A stretch of 64,000 nt of DNA from Rhizobium sp. Root483D2 (GTDB taxonomy: Bacteria > Pseudomonadota > Alphaproteobacteria > Rhizobiales > Rhizobiaceae), in assembly GCF_001426685.1 (NCBI RefSeq), contig NZ_LMFB01000020.1, forward strand, positions 81,784-145,783, read 5' to 3'. The notes under the pieces are model-generated. The model made no database searches. It saw only the letters and a list, made by a program, of their open reading frames with translations, and was not told the origin of the DNA. Positions 1 through 8,818 of the stretch are shown piece by piece (position 1 is the first letter of the stretch; the number at the start of each line of letters is the position of its first letter). Both the position numbers and the translations under genes were made by a program.

Positions 1-30
1 GGCCACCTTCTCCCCGCTGGGGAGAAGAGG
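1..30. repeat. Truncated rhizobial intergenic inverted repeat
   Basis: The first 30 bases carry the short palindrome CTTCTCCCCGCTGGGGAGAAG. The same motif forms the arms of the repeats near 6.9, 12.3 and 26.7 kb, so this is probably the right end of a RIME-like element cut by the window edge. It lies just upstream of the first gene. Confidence 0.6.
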
Positions 31-78
31 CAGCGAGCTGCCCCTGACAACCACGATGAATTCGACAGAGTTTCGCCC

Positions 79-1692
79 ATGAGCAAGCATATCACCCCGG
101 CCGAGGCCGCTGCCCTGATCCCCGATGGCGCGATCGTTTCTGTGTCGTCGTCAAGCGGGCTTGGATGTCCGGATCTGATGCTGAAGGCGATCGGCGAGCA
201 TTTCGATGCCACCGGCCATCCGCGCGATCTGACGACGCTGCATCCGATTGCCGCCGGCGACATGAGCGGCATCAAGGGCGTGGATTACATCGCCAAGAAG
301 GGTCTTTTGAAAAAGATCATCGGCGGGTCCTACCCGTCGGGCCCGTCCACATCCGAGCCGCCGCTGATCTGGCAGATGATCGGCAATGATGAGGTTGCCG
401 CCTACAATATTCCCTCCGGCGTTCTCTTCGACATGCATCGCGAAGCCGCGGCCAAGCGTCCGGGCGTGCTCACCAAGATCGGCCTCGACACGTTCGTCGA
501 TCCCGCGCGCCAGGGCTGCGCCATGAACGCGTCGGCTGCGGCCGAGCCGGTCGTCAAGAGGATGGAATTCGAGGGCGAGGACTGGCTCTATTTCAAGGCC
601 ATCGTGCCGCAGGTAGCGATCATCCGGGCGACGACGGCCGATGAGCGCGGCAACCTGACCTATGAGCATGAGGGCGCCACTCTCGGCGGCCTCGACCAGG
701 CGCTGGCGGCGCGTAACAATGGCGGCATCGTCATTGCGCAGGTCAAGCGCATCACCAAATCCGGCTCGATGAAGCCGCATGAGGTGCGCGTGCCCGGCAT
801 GCTGGTCGATTATGTCATCGTCGATCCCGACCAGAAGCAGACAACGCTGACGGATTACGATCCGGCGATTTCCGGCGAAATCTTCCGGCCGCTCGACAGC
901 TTTCGCGTGCCGGAGTTCAATATCCAGAAGGTCATCGCGCGGCGGGTCGCGCAGGAGCTTCAGGGTGGTTCTTGCGTCAATCTCGGCTTCGGCATCTCGG
1001 CCAATGTGCCGCGTATCCTGTTGGAGGAAGGCCTGCACGGCTCGGTCACCTGGGTGATCGAACAGGGGGCTGTCGGGGGCGTGCCGCTGCTCGATTTCGC
1101 CTTCGGCTGCGCCTCGAATGCCGATGCCTTCATGCCTTCGCCCTATCAGTTCACCTATTTCCAGGGCGCCGGTTTCGATGCTTCGCTCCTGTCCTTTCTC
1201 GAGATCGACAGGTCCGGTTCGGTCAACGTCTCGAAACTCTCGTTCCGGCCGCATGTGACGGCCGGGGCGGGCGGGTTCGTCGATATTACCGCGCGGGCCA
1301 AGAAGATCGTGTTTTCCGGCATGTTCAATGCCGGGGCCAAGCTCTCGATGGCGGATAGCAAGCTGGTGATCGAGAAGGAAGGCAAGCTGAAGAAGCTGGT
1401 CAACGAAGTCGAGCACGTCACCTTCTCCGGCCGCCGCGCCGTCGAACAGGGGCAGGACATTACCTATGTCACCGAGCGCTGCGTCATGAAACTGACCGCC
1501 GATGGCATCATGCTGACGGAGATCGCGCCGGGCGTCGATCTGCAGACGCATATTCTCGACCAGTCGGAATTCCCGCTGATCGTTTCCGATACGCTGAAGG
1601 TCATGGATGCAGCGCTGTTCCATGAGGCGCCGATCGGTCTGACGCTGCCGCAAAAGCCGGTCCGCACGCTGAAGGGAGCGTCGCATGGCTGA
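79..1692 (+). CDS. Acyl-CoA:carboxylate CoA-transferase (family I, propionate CoA-transferase/YdiF-like)
   Basis: A 537-residue protein with the full length of single-chain family I CoA-transferases, in which the alpha and beta halves are fused. The N-terminal half starts with PAEAAALIPDGAIVSV and contains a glycine-rich stretch near residues 80-90. The C-terminal half carries VIEQGAVGG near residues 326-334, where Glu328 fits the catalytic glutamate that forms the glutamyl-CoA thioester. The family moves CoA from an acyl-CoA donor such as acetyl-CoA to a carboxylic acid in the cytoplasm. The 3' end overlaps the enoyl-CoA hydratase by 8 bases, so the two are cotranscribed, and an aldehyde dehydrogenase follows. 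The substrate cannot be read from sequence. A strong ribosome site was not found before ATG 79, but no better start is present downstream of it. Confidence 0.88.
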   Translation: MSKHITPAEAAALIPDGAIVSVSSSSGLGCPDLMLKAIGEHFDATGHPRDLTTLHPIAAGDMSGIKGVDYIAKKGLLKKIIGGSYPSGPSTSEPPLIWQMIGNDEVAAYNIPSGVLFDMHREAAAKRPGVLTKIGLDTFVDPARQGCAMNASAAAEPVVKRMEFEGEDWLYFKAIVPQVAIIRATTADERGNLTYEHEGATLGGLDQALAARNNGGIVIAQVKRITKSGSMKPHEVRVPGMLVDYVIVDPDQKQTTLTDYDPAISGEIFRPLDSFRVPEFNIQKVIARRVAQELQGGSCVNLGFGISANVPRILLEEGLHGSVTWVIEQGAVGGVPLLDFAFGCASNADAFMPSPYQFTYFQGAGFDASLLSFLEIDRSGSVNVSKLSFRPHVTAGAGGFVDITARAKKIVFSGMFNAGAKLSMADSKLVIEKEGKLKKLVNEVEHVTFSGRRAVEQGQDITYVTERCVMKLTADGIMLTEIAPGVDLQTHILDQSEFPLIVSDTLKVMDAALFHEAPIGLTLPQKPVRTLKGASHG

Positions 1693-2464
1693 TGAGCGGA
1701 TCAAGATCGGGATCGATAGCGCGATTGCCACGCTCACGGTTGCGCGCCCGGACAAGCTGAATGCGTTCGATATGGACATGCTGAAGGCGCTGTCTTCTGC
1801 CTGCGATACGGTGGAAGCGGATGGCAATATCCGCGTCGTGATCCTGACGGGGGAGGGCAAGGCCTTTTCCGCCGGCGGCGACATCAAGGCCTGGGGGGCG
1901 ATGAGCCCCAACGAATTCGGTCATCAATGGGTGCGCTTCGGACACCGCGTGTTCGAGCGGCTGGCGACATTGCGCATGCCGGTGATTGCCGCGATCAACG
2001 GCCACACACTCGGCGGCGGGCTGGAGCTGGCGGCGGCGGCGGATATCCGCATCGCCGATACCCAGGTGAAGATTGGCCTGCCGGAAACGAGCCTTGGCAT
2101 GGTGCCCGGCTGGTCGGGTACGCAGCGTCTCGTCAAGCGGTTTGGCGCGCAGGTGGTGCGGCGCATGGTGCTGGGCGGCGAAATGTTTACAGCTGACGAG
2201 GCAAGGGCATTGGGACTGGTCGATGCTGTCGCGCCGACCGGAACGGTGCTGGACGCAGCCCGCGATTATGCCGGGCGTATTGCCAAGCGCGGTCCGGCGG
2301 CTCTGGAAATCTGCAAGCTGATGATTGCGTCTGCCAATGGCGAAGACAACGGTACCGCCGTCGAAGCGCTGGGTTCGATCCTGGCGGCCAAGACCGGCGA
2401 CATGAAAGAGGGCGTTGCGGCTTTTGCCGGCAAGCGCCCCGCGGAATTCAAGGGAGAATGGTAA
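1685..2464 (+). CDS. Enoyl-CoA hydratase/isomerase (crotonase family)
   Basis: A 259-residue crotonase-fold protein. The oxyanion-hole region FSAGGDIKAW lies near residues 60-70. Both glutamates expected of a true hydratase are present, one in TLGGGLELAAAAD and one in GLPETSLGMVPG, followed by the usual GTQRL. It would add water across a 2-enoyl-CoA, or in retro-aldol variants cleave the product to an aldehyde. It starts inside the end of the CoA-transferase gene, and its TAA stop overlaps the aldehyde dehydrogenase ATG (TAATG), so the three genes look translationally coupled. CoA activation, hydration and aldehyde oxidation make a plausible three-step route. Substrate unknown. Confidence 0.88.
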   Translation: MADERIKIGIDSAIATLTVARPDKLNAFDMDMLKALSSACDTVEADGNIRVVILTGEGKAFSAGGDIKAWGAMSPNEFGHQWVRFGHRVFERLATLRMPVIAAINGHTLGGGLELAAAADIRIADTQVKIGLPETSLGMVPGWSGTQRLVKRFGAQVVRRMVLGGEMFTADEARALGLVDAVAPTGTVLDAARDYAGRIAKRGPAALEICKLMIASANGEDNGTAVEALGSILAAKTGDMKEGVAAFAGKRPAEFKGEW

Positions 2465-3975
2465 TGACGGTTTTGGTGAAGCCCAAGGCTTTGGCCGATG
2501 TGACAGTGCGCGATTTCCAGATGCTGATCGACGGCAAATGGGGGCAGGCGGCCGAGGGCAGGACGCTGGAGCGCGTCGCGCCCGGCCATGGCGTCACCGT
2601 CAGCCGCTATCCGGCCGCGACGAAACCCGATGCCGAGCGGGCGATCGCGGCCGCACGCAAGGCGTTTGACGATGGTTCCTGGCCGCGCATGACGGCCTCG
2701 GAGCGCTCGCTTGTTCTCTTGAAGGCTGCCGACATGATCGCGGCGCGGGCCGATGAGCTGGCCTATCTCGATTGCATCGAGAGCGGCAAGCCGATCAGCC
2801 AGGCCAAGGCCGAACTCAGTGGTGCTGCCGATATGTGGCGCTATGCCGCAGCGCTCGCCCGCGACCTGCACGGCGAAAGCTACAATACGCTGGGTGACGG
2901 CACGCTCGGCGTCGTGCTGCGCGAAGCGATCGGCGTCGTCTCGATCATCACGCCGTGGAATTTTCCGTTCCTCATCGTCAGCCAGAAGCTGCCCTTTGCG
3001 CTGGCAGCCGGTTGCACAACGGTGGTCAAGCCGTCTGAGCTCACCTCCGGCTCAACGCTCGTGCTGGGCGAGATTCTCGAGGCTGCAGGCGTTCCGGCGG
3101 GGGTCGTCAATATCATCACCGGTACCGGCCCGGATGTCGGCGCGGTCATGACCTCGCACCCGGATGTCGATATGGTTTCCTTCACCGGCTCGACCGGGAT
3201 CGGCAAGCTGACCATGACCAATGCGGCGCAGACTTTGAAGAAAGTGTCGCTGGAACTTGGCGGCAAGAACCCGCAGATCGTCTTTCCGGATGCCAATCTC
3301 GACGATTTCATCGATGCGGCTGTTTTCGGCGCCTATTTCAATGCCGGCGAATGCTGCAATGCCGGTTCGCGGCTGATCGTCCACAAGGATATTGCTGAGG
3401 ATGTGATTGCCCGCGTCGCAGCACTTTCTCAAAAGGTCAAGGTCGGCGATCCACTTGATCCCGAAACGCAGGTCGGCGCGATCATCACGCCGCAGCATCT
3501 GGAAAAGATCGTCGGCTACGTCACGGCCGCGTCCGGCAATGGCGCGACGGTTTCGCATGGCGGTTCGGCACTCGATCTCGGCTCCGGCCAGTTCATGTCG
3601 CCGACGATTTTGTCTGCGGTCACCCCCGACATGGCCGTCGCCCGCGAAGAGGTTTTTGGGCCCGTTCTGTCCGTCCTGACGTTCGAGACGGCGGACGAGG
3701 CGATCCGGATTGCCAATTCCATCGATTACGGCCTGTCGGCCGGCGTTTGGAGCCGCGATTTCGATACCTGCCTGACGGTTGGACGCAAGGTCAGGGCCGG
3801 AACGGTCTGGATGAACACCTTCATGGACGGCGCTTCGGAATTGCCCTTCGGCGGCTACCGCCAGTCGGGCCTTGGCCGCGAACTCGGCCGTCATGCGGTG
3901 GAGGATTACACCGAGACCAAGACGCTCAACATGCATATCGGCGGCCGCACCGGCTGGTGGATGCCGCGCGGCTGA
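2464..3975 (+). CDS. NAD(P)-dependent aldehyde dehydrogenase
   Basis: A 503-residue aldehyde dehydrogenase superfamily protein. Visible landmarks are TPWNFPF with Asn166, the cofactor loop FTGSTGIGK, the general base Glu264 in LELGGKN, and the nucleophile Cys298 in GECCNAGSR. The C-terminal PFGGYRQSGLGRELG is typical of betaine- and hydroxybenzaldehyde-type enzymes. I start it at ATG 2464 because AAGGGAGA lies six bases upstream and the stop of the preceding gene overlaps it; an alternative ATG at 2458 would add two residues. It is the last gene of the CoA-transferase/hydratase/dehydrogenase operon and probably oxidises the aldehyde that route releases. Confidence 0.9.
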   Translation: MTVLVKPKALADVTVRDFQMLIDGKWGQAAEGRTLERVAPGHGVTVSRYPAATKPDAERAIAAARKAFDDGSWPRMTASERSLVLLKAADMIAARADELAYLDCIESGKPISQAKAELSGAADMWRYAAALARDLHGESYNTLGDGTLGVVLREAIGVVSIITPWNFPFLIVSQKLPFALAAGCTTVVKPSELTSGSTLVLGEILEAAGVPAGVVNIITGTGPDVGAVMTSHPDVDMVSFTGSTGIGKLTMTNAAQTLKKVSLELGGKNPQIVFPDANLDDFIDAAVFGAYFNAGECCNAGSRLIVHKDIAEDVIARVAALSQKVKVGDPLDPETQVGAIITPQHLEKIVGYVTAASGNGATVSHGGSALDLGSGQFMSPTILSAVTPDMAVAREEVFGPVLSVLTFETADEAIRIANSIDYGLSAGVWSRDFDTCLTVGRKVRAGTVWMNTFMDGASELPFGGYRQSGLGRELGRHAVEDYTETKTLNMHIGGRTGWWMPRG

Positions 3976-4074
3976 GGTGGATTGCGGCGATGAGGGGAAA
4001 GGAGGGCGTTATGCGGATGTTGAATTTTGTGGAGCAGGGCGTCTCCATTCCATATTTTACGGAGATCGGGGACA

Positions 4075-4210
4075 CTTACCCCCCTCTGTCCCTTTGGGAC
4101 ATCTCCCCCTCAAGGGGGGAGATCGTTCTTTTCCCTTATGCCGACGCAGCTAGCGGCCAATCTCCCCCCTTGAGGGGGAGATGTCGGTGTCGCCGACAGA
4201 GGGGGGTAAG
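4075..4210. repeat. Long inverted repeat between convergent genes
   Basis: CTTACCCCCCTCTGTC at 4075-4090 is matched exactly in inverse at 4195-4210, and each arm continues into a second palindrome with the core TCTCCCCC and GGGGGAGA. The element can fold into a large stem with side hairpins. It lies between the aldehyde dehydrogenase and the convergent LacI gene and may end transcription from both sides. Composition and layout match the mosaic intergenic repeats known from rhizobia. Confidence 0.75.
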
Positions 4211-4244
4211 CCTCATCGGGATGAGAAACGATGTCCCTCATGCC

Positions 4245-5288
4245 TTAACCCCCCGCAAAATCAATCTGCGGCTGCAGCAGAACCTGCATGTCCGTGGTCT
4301 CGTCGCCGGCGATGCGGGCGAGGAGGACGTGGCCCATCCGTGTGCCGGTGTCGGTCAGGTCTTCGTAGATGGTCTCGACCTTCGGCTGGATCTGGCTGAG
4401 CAGCTTGGAGGTTCGCTTGGCGACGATGTCGTATTCGAGCCCCAGCGTCAGGCCGTGGTCGCTCATGCCGGTGATGGTTGCGAGTGCGGAGACCTCGCCG
4501 CCGCAGGCAAAGCCGTCGGGGGCGCCGGGCTCACCGGCGCGCCGGCTCATATAGTCGCGGATCTGTTCGACGGGACAGTCGAGGTCGATCTCGTCGGGAA
4601 TTTCGTAGGCGACGCCGGCTTCGCGCACCGCGGTCATGAAACCGTGCAGCAGATGCTGCGAGAAGGTCATGCGCTTGGGCGGCAGGATGATCATCGGCTT
4701 GCGTCGGCCACGGGTGATCAAGCGTTTGGTGGCCTCGTAGGCGAAGGCGAAGTTGTCGTAATCGACGTAAGGGTGCGGCGTGGTGAACTCGGTGCGGCCG
4801 TGGGTAACGAACGGGAAGCCGTTTTCGAGCAACAGCCGCACGCGCGGATCGAACGGTTCGGTGCGCGAAAAGATCAGCCCGTCGGCCATGCCGTTGCGCA
4901 CGATATGGCTGATGGCATCGATATTGGCGCCGTCGATGAAATTCGGCATGACGATCAGATGATAGGGCGTGTCCTGGAGCGCCTGGGCCAACCCGTGCAT
5001 CAGCGAAATGCCATAGCCGAGGATTTCCTCGTGCGGATCGAGCAGGACGCAGATGACATTGGTGCGGCCGGTCTTCAGCCGCTGGGCGGCGCGATCCGGC
5101 AGGTACCCGATATCGGCGGCTACCTCGTGGACGCGCCTGCGGGTTTCCACCGATATCTGCGGAGCGTTGCTCAGCGCGCGCGACACGGTCGTAACGGCAA
5201 AGCCGGTCAGATCGGCGATGGTGCGCAGGGTCGGCTTGGCGCTTTTCAGCCGCGTGCCGGGGACAGAGGATTTGGGAGTGTCAGCCAA
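4245..5288 (-). CDS. LacI-family transcriptional repressor
   Basis: About 347 residues. The N-terminal helix-turn-helix reads TLRTIADLTGFAVTTVSRALSN, followed by the hinge region and a periplasmic-binding-protein-like effector domain from about residue 70 to the end. I choose the TTG at 5288 because AAGGGAG lies 7 bases upstream; a TTG at 5315 would add nine residues, and no ATG is available. It is divergent from the sugar ABC importer starting at 5621, and two copies of a LacI-type operator lie between them, so it very probably represses that operon and itself until a sugar-like inducer binds. The ligand cannot be named from sequence. Confidence 0.88.
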   Translation of the reverse strand: MADTPKSSVPGTRLKSAKPTLRTIADLTGFAVTTVSRALSNAPQISVETRRRVHEVAADIGYLPDRAAQRLKTGRTNVICVLLDPHEEILGYGISLMHGLAQALQDTPYHLIVMPNFIDGANIDAISHIVRNGMADGLIFSRTEPFDPRVRLLLENGFPFVTHGRTEFTTPHPYVDYDNFAFAYEATKRLITRGRRKPMIILPPKRMTFSQHLLHGFMTAVREAGVAYEIPDEIDLDCPVEQIRDYMSRRAGEPGAPDGFACGGEVSALATITGMSDHGLTLGLEYDIVAKRTSKLLSQIQPKVETIYEDLTDTGTRMGHVLLARIAGDETTDMQVLLQPQIDFAGG

Positions 5289-5362
5289 TGAAATACTCCC
5301 TTGCGGCAATGACAAGCCGTTTTTGTAGCGTCAGACGCGGGCAGAGGCAATATGTTTATGCA

Positions 5363-5512
5363 AACGTTTTAAATGCAGGAAAACCGTAAGAATTTGTTGC
5401 GGTGCGGTATCGAAAATCGAGCTTATAAATACTATAATTCAGCGGGTTAAGCCTATTGTACGGCACAGGATGTGGAGCGCTTGACTTGCTGGGATTTATA
5501 ACGTTTTAAATG
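5363..5512. promoter_or_regulatory. Divergent promoter region with two LacI-type operators
   Basis: The 13-mer AACGTTTTAAATG occurs at 5363-5375 and again at 5500-5512. Its core AAACGTTT has the central CpG palindrome usual for LacI-family operators. The copies are 137 bases apart, close to 13 turns of B-DNA, which suits DNA looping by a tetramer. A TTGACT at 5481 could be a -35 element whose -10 falls inside the second copy. The 332 bases between the LacI gene and the importer hold nothing else that I recognise. Confidence 0.6.
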
Positions 5513-5620
5513 AGCCAGCGGCAAAGGCCGCAAACCAATTGCTTCCCCGTTTGGCGGGGATGGCATTCAACGGCGGGGGAGGAGTTTCCCGCTCTACGAC
5601 TTGCAAACGGGAGGATTACG

Positions 5621-6883
5621 ATGCGCAAGTTTATGACGACGACAGCCATTGCAGCATTGATGATGACGGGCGGCGCGGTCATGGGCGGCACTGCCGTGCA
5701 TGCGGCTGAAAATGTCGAAGTTCTGCATTGGTGGACATCCGGCGGCGAAGCGGCCGCTCTGGACGTTCTGAAGAAGGATCTGGAAACCAAGAACATCTCC
5801 TGGACCGACATGCCGGTTGCCGGCGGTGGCGGTACGGAAGCGATGACTGTGCTGCGCGCCCGCGTCACCTCGGGCAATGCCCCGACGGCGGTTCAGATGC
5901 TCGGCTTCGACATTCTCGATTGGGCCAAGGAAGGCTCGCTCGGCAATCTCGACGAAATCGCTGCCAAGGAAAACTGGGACAAGGTCATCCCGGCTGCCCT
6001 GCAGAAGTTTTCCAAGTATGACGGTCACTGGATCGCCGCACCGGTCAATGTCCACTCCACCAACTGGATGTGGATCAACAAGGCAGCGCTTGACAAGGCC
6101 GGTGGCAAGGAGCCGCAGAACTGGGACGAGCTGGTTGCTCTGCTCGATAACTTTAAGGCGCAGGGCATCACCCCGATCGCAGCTGGCGGCCAGCCATGGC
6201 AGGATGCGACCCTGTTCGACGCGGTCGTTCTTTCGCTCGGCACCGATTTCTACAAGCAGGCCTTTATCGATCTCGATCCGGCGGCTCTCGGCGGCGACAA
6301 GATGAAGACGGCGTTCGAGCGCATGACCAAGCTGCGGTCCTATGTGGACGACAACTTCTCCGGCCGCGACTGGAACCTGGCCTCGGCCATGGTCATCGAA
6401 GGCAAGGCCGGCGTGCAGTTCATGGGCGACTGGGCAAAGGGCGAATTCGTCAAGGCCAAGAAGGTGCCCGGCACCGACTTCGTCTGCATGCGCTATCCGG
6501 AAACCCAAGGTGCCGTAACCTTCAACTCCGACCAGTTCGCGATGTTCAAGGTTGCCGCCGACAAGGTGCCGGCGCAGATGGAAATGGCTGCCGCGATCGA
6601 AAGCCCGACCTTCCAGTCGGCCTTCAACGTGGTCAAGGGCTCGGCTCCGGCCCGCACCGACGTGTCGAACGAAGCGTTTGACGCCTGCGGCAAGAAGGCC
6701 ATCGCCGATCTCGCCGATGCCGACAAGAACGGCAAGCTGTTCGGTTCCATGGCGCATGGCCATGCCAATCCGGCTGCTGTCAAGAATGCGATCTACGACG
6801 TCGTGACGCGCGAATTCAATGGTGAACTCACCGCAGAAGAAGCCGTCAAGGAACTGCCGGCCGCTGTGGCTGCCGCGCAGTAA
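5621..6883 (+). CDS. Sugar ABC transporter, substrate-binding protein (glucose/mannose type)
   Basis: A 420-residue periplasmic binding protein of the family 1 sugar type. A signal peptide is visible ([18 protein letters not shown], probable cleavage after AVHA), and the mature protein begins [20 protein letters not shown], the start usual for glucose/mannose binding proteins such as GtsA. ATG 5621 is preceded by GGGAGGA at ideal spacing; longer readings back to 5510 lack a site. It would deliver a sugar to the two permeases encoded downstream. An inverted repeat separates it from them, which often lets the binding protein be made in excess. Control by the divergent LacI protein is likely. 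Confidence 0.9.
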   Translation: MRKFMTTTAIAALMMTGGAVMGGTAVHAAENVEVLHWWTSGGEAAALDVLKKDLETKNISWTDMPVAGGGGTEAMTVLRARVTSGNAPTAVQMLGFDILDWAKEGSLGNLDEIAAKENWDKVIPAALQKFSKYDGHWIAAPVNVHSTNWMWINKAALDKAGGKEPQNWDELVALLDNFKAQGITPIAAGGQPWQDATLFDAVVLSLGTDFYKQAFIDLDPAALGGDKMKTAFERMTKLRSYVDDNFSGRDWNLASAMVIEGKAGVQFMGDWAKGEFVKAKKVPGTDFVCMRYPETQGAVTFNSDQFAMFKVAADKVPAQMEMAAAIESPTFQSAFNVVKGSAPARTDVSNEAFDACGKKAIADLADADKNGKLFGSMAHGHANPAAVKNAIYDVVTREFNGELTAEEAVKELPAAVAAAQ

Positions 6884-6898
6884 TCATTCTGCGAACAA

Positions 6899-7015
6899 TG
6901 CCCCTCATCCGCCCTTCGGGCACCTTCTCCCCGTCATGACGGGGAGAAGGACCAGGCGGGAACCTCTGTAATCCCCTCTCCCCGCTTGCGGGGAGAGGGC
7001 TAGGGTGAGGGGCAT
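6899..7015. repeat. RIME-like inverted repeat inside the sugar ABC operon
   Basis: The element opens with TGCCCCTCA and closes with TGAGGGGCA, and contains two further palindromes, CTTCTCCCCGTCATGACGGGGAGAAG and CCCTCTCCCCGCTTGCGGGGAGAGGG, read here as pairs of arms. It fills the gap between the binding-protein gene and the first permease gene. Stem-loops of this kind can protect the upstream mRNA or attenuate downstream expression. Confidence 0.75.
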
Positions 7016-7054
7016 CTTGCTGTATTCAATTCCTATAGAACGGTGGTATTCGCT

Positions 7055-7936
7055 ATGGATAGCCGAAGCCGGCTGCAGGACCTTGTGCCAAAACTGGTAC
7101 TCGCCCCCAGCTTTCTGATCGTCATTGTCTTCGTGTATGGCTTCATCGCCTATACCGGCTATCTGTCGGTCACCGACAGCAAGATGCTGCCCTCCTACAA
7201 TTTCGTGGGCTTGAGCAACTATTCCAAGCTCTGGGCCCTGCCGCACTGGTGGCGGGCGATTTCCAACCTGGCGATCTTTGCGACGCTCTACATCGTCATC
7301 TGCTCGGTGCTGGGTCTTGGTCTTGCCATTCTGCTCGACCAGAAGATCCGCGCGGAAGGTCTGCTGCGGCCGATCTATCTCTATCCGATGGCGCTGTCCT
7401 TCATCGTCACGGGCACGGCCTGGAAATGGTTTCTCGATCCGGGCATCGGGCTTGAAAATACCATGCATCTGTGGGGTTGGGAGAGCTTTCAGTTCGCCTG
7501 GATCAAGGACCGCAACTACGCGATCTATTGCGTCGTCATCGCCGCCGTCTGGCAATCCACCGGCTTCATCATGGCGATGTTTCTGGCTGGCCTTCGCGGC
7601 GTCGACAACGAGATCATCAAAGCGGCACAGATCGACGGGGCGTCCTCCACGACGATCTACCGGCGGATCATCATTCCGCTGATGCGCCCGGTTTTCCTGT
7701 CGGCTTTCGTCGTGCTCGCCCATCTCGCCATCAAGGCCTATGACCTGGTCGTTGCGCTGACGGGCGGCGGGCCGGGGCAGGCGACCGAGCTGCCGGCGAC
7801 CTTCATGTATTCCTACACGTTCACCCGCAATTCCATGGGCATCGGCGCCTCGTCGGCGATCATCATGCTGGCGATGATCTTCTCGATCATCATCCCCTAT
7901 CTCTATTCCGAAATCAAAGGGGAGAAGCGCGTATGA
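7055..7936 (+). CDS. Sugar ABC transporter permease (first)
   Basis: A 293-residue inner-membrane protein with six predicted transmembrane segments, the first near residues 15-35. The cytoplasmic EAA loop reads KAAQIDGASSTTIYRRIIIPLM, the contact site for the ATPase. The family (CUT1, MalF/GtsB-like) forms a heterodimer with the next gene product. ATG 7055 has a weak GGTGG upstream; a GTG at 7043 would add four residues. The ATGA overlap with the second permease shows coupling. Confidence 0.88.
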   Translation: MDSRSRLQDLVPKLVLAPSFLIVIVFVYGFIAYTGYLSVTDSKMLPSYNFVGLSNYSKLWALPHWWRAISNLAIFATLYIVICSVLGLGLAILLDQKIRAEGLLRPIYLYPMALSFIVTGTAWKWFLDPGIGLENTMHLWGWESFQFAWIKDRNYAIYCVVIAAVWQSTGFIMAMFLAGLRGVDNEIIKAAQIDGASSTTIYRRIIIPLMRPVFLSAFVVLAHLAIKAYDLVVALTGGGPGQATELPATFMYSYTFTRNSMGIGASSAIIMLAMIFSIIIPYLYSEIKGEKRV

Positions 7937-8814
7937 GCGTCCAGAGCCCTGACAACGCCATTTCGTCCGGCCGCCTGACACGCGCGCTCATCTACACAGT
8001 GCTGATCCTGTTTGCGGCCTATTCGCTCCTGCCGCTCTACGTCATGCTGGTCAATTCCTTCAAGCCGCTGGATGAAATCCGCCAAGGCGGCATGTTGAAC
8101 ATTCCGCAGACCTGGACGCTGGATCCCTGGCGCTCGGCCTGGTCCACCGCGCAGATCGGCGTCCAGCCGACAGGCCTCAAGCCCTTCTTCATCAACTCGA
8201 TCCTGATGGTCGTTCCCGCCGTTGCGATCTCCACGATCATCGGCGCGCTCAACGGTTATGTGCTGACCAAATGGCGCTTTCCCGGCTCCGGCATCTTCTT
8301 TGGCATGCTGCTGCTATCCTGCTTCATCCCGTTCCAGATCGTGCTGATCCCGATGGCGCGCATGCTCGGCATTTTCGGGCTTGCCGGAACGACGACCGGA
8401 CTGGTCTTCGTGCACATCGTCTATGGCCTCGGCTTCACCACGCTGTATTTCCGCAATTATTACGAGGCGTTTCCGACCGAACTGGTGCGGGCCGCGCAGA
8501 TCGATGGCGCCAGCTTCTTCCAGATCTTCCGGCGTATCCTTCTGCCGTCATCCGGTCCGATCATCGTCGTTTCCGTCATCTGGCAGTTCACCAATATCTG
8601 GAACGACTTCCTGTTCGGGGCTTCGTTCTCGGGCGCCAATTCGACGCCGATGACGGTGGCGCTCAACAATCTCGTTTCCTCCTCCACCGGGGTGAAGGAA
8701 TACAATGTCCATTTCGCAGGCGCGATCCTTGCCGCCCTGCCAACGCTTGTCGTCTACATCGTTTCCGGCCGCTATTTCGTCCGCGGCCTGATGTCCGGCG
8801 CCGTGAAGGGTTAA
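7933..8814 (+). CDS. Sugar ABC transporter permease (second)
   Basis: A 293-residue MalG/GtsC-like permease. The N-terminal membrane segment (ALIYTVLILFAAYSLLPLY) is followed by a periplasmic stretch of about 60 residues, then five further segments. Its EAA loop RAAQIDGASFFQIFRRILLPSS is intact. It overlaps the first permease by four bases and lies four bases before the ATPase gene. Together with the first permease it forms the transmembrane channel of the importer. Confidence 0.88.
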   Translation: MSVQSPDNAISSGRLTRALIYTVLILFAAYSLLPLYVMLVNSFKPLDEIRQGGMLNIPQTWTLDPWRSAWSTAQIGVQPTGLKPFFINSILMVVPAVAISTIIGALNGYVLTKWRFPGSGIFFGMLLLSCFIPFQIVLIPMARMLGIFGLAGTTTGLVFVHIVYGLGFTTLYFRNYYEAFPTELVRAAQIDGASFFQIFRRILLPSSGPIIVVSVIWQFTNIWNDFLFGASFSGANSTPMTVALNNLVSSSTGVKEYNVHFAGAILAALPTLVVYIVSGRYFVRGLMSGAVKG

Positions 8815-8818
8815 AGCC

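Noticed and set aside
151-1911. 586-codon open frame on the minus strand opposite the CoA-transferase and hydratase
   Set aside because: It is a shadow of high-GC codon bias. The plus-strand proteins have full family motifs, while this one is rich in Arg, Asp and His without any recognisable domain. The same holds for the long antisense frames at 9649-11412, 45037-46476, 50512-52221, 54890-56614 and 61586-62884.
3747-5291. 514-codon open frame on the plus strand
   Set aside because: It runs from the end of the aldehyde dehydrogenase through an inverted repeat and then antisense to the LacI gene. No ribosome site or domain is seen.
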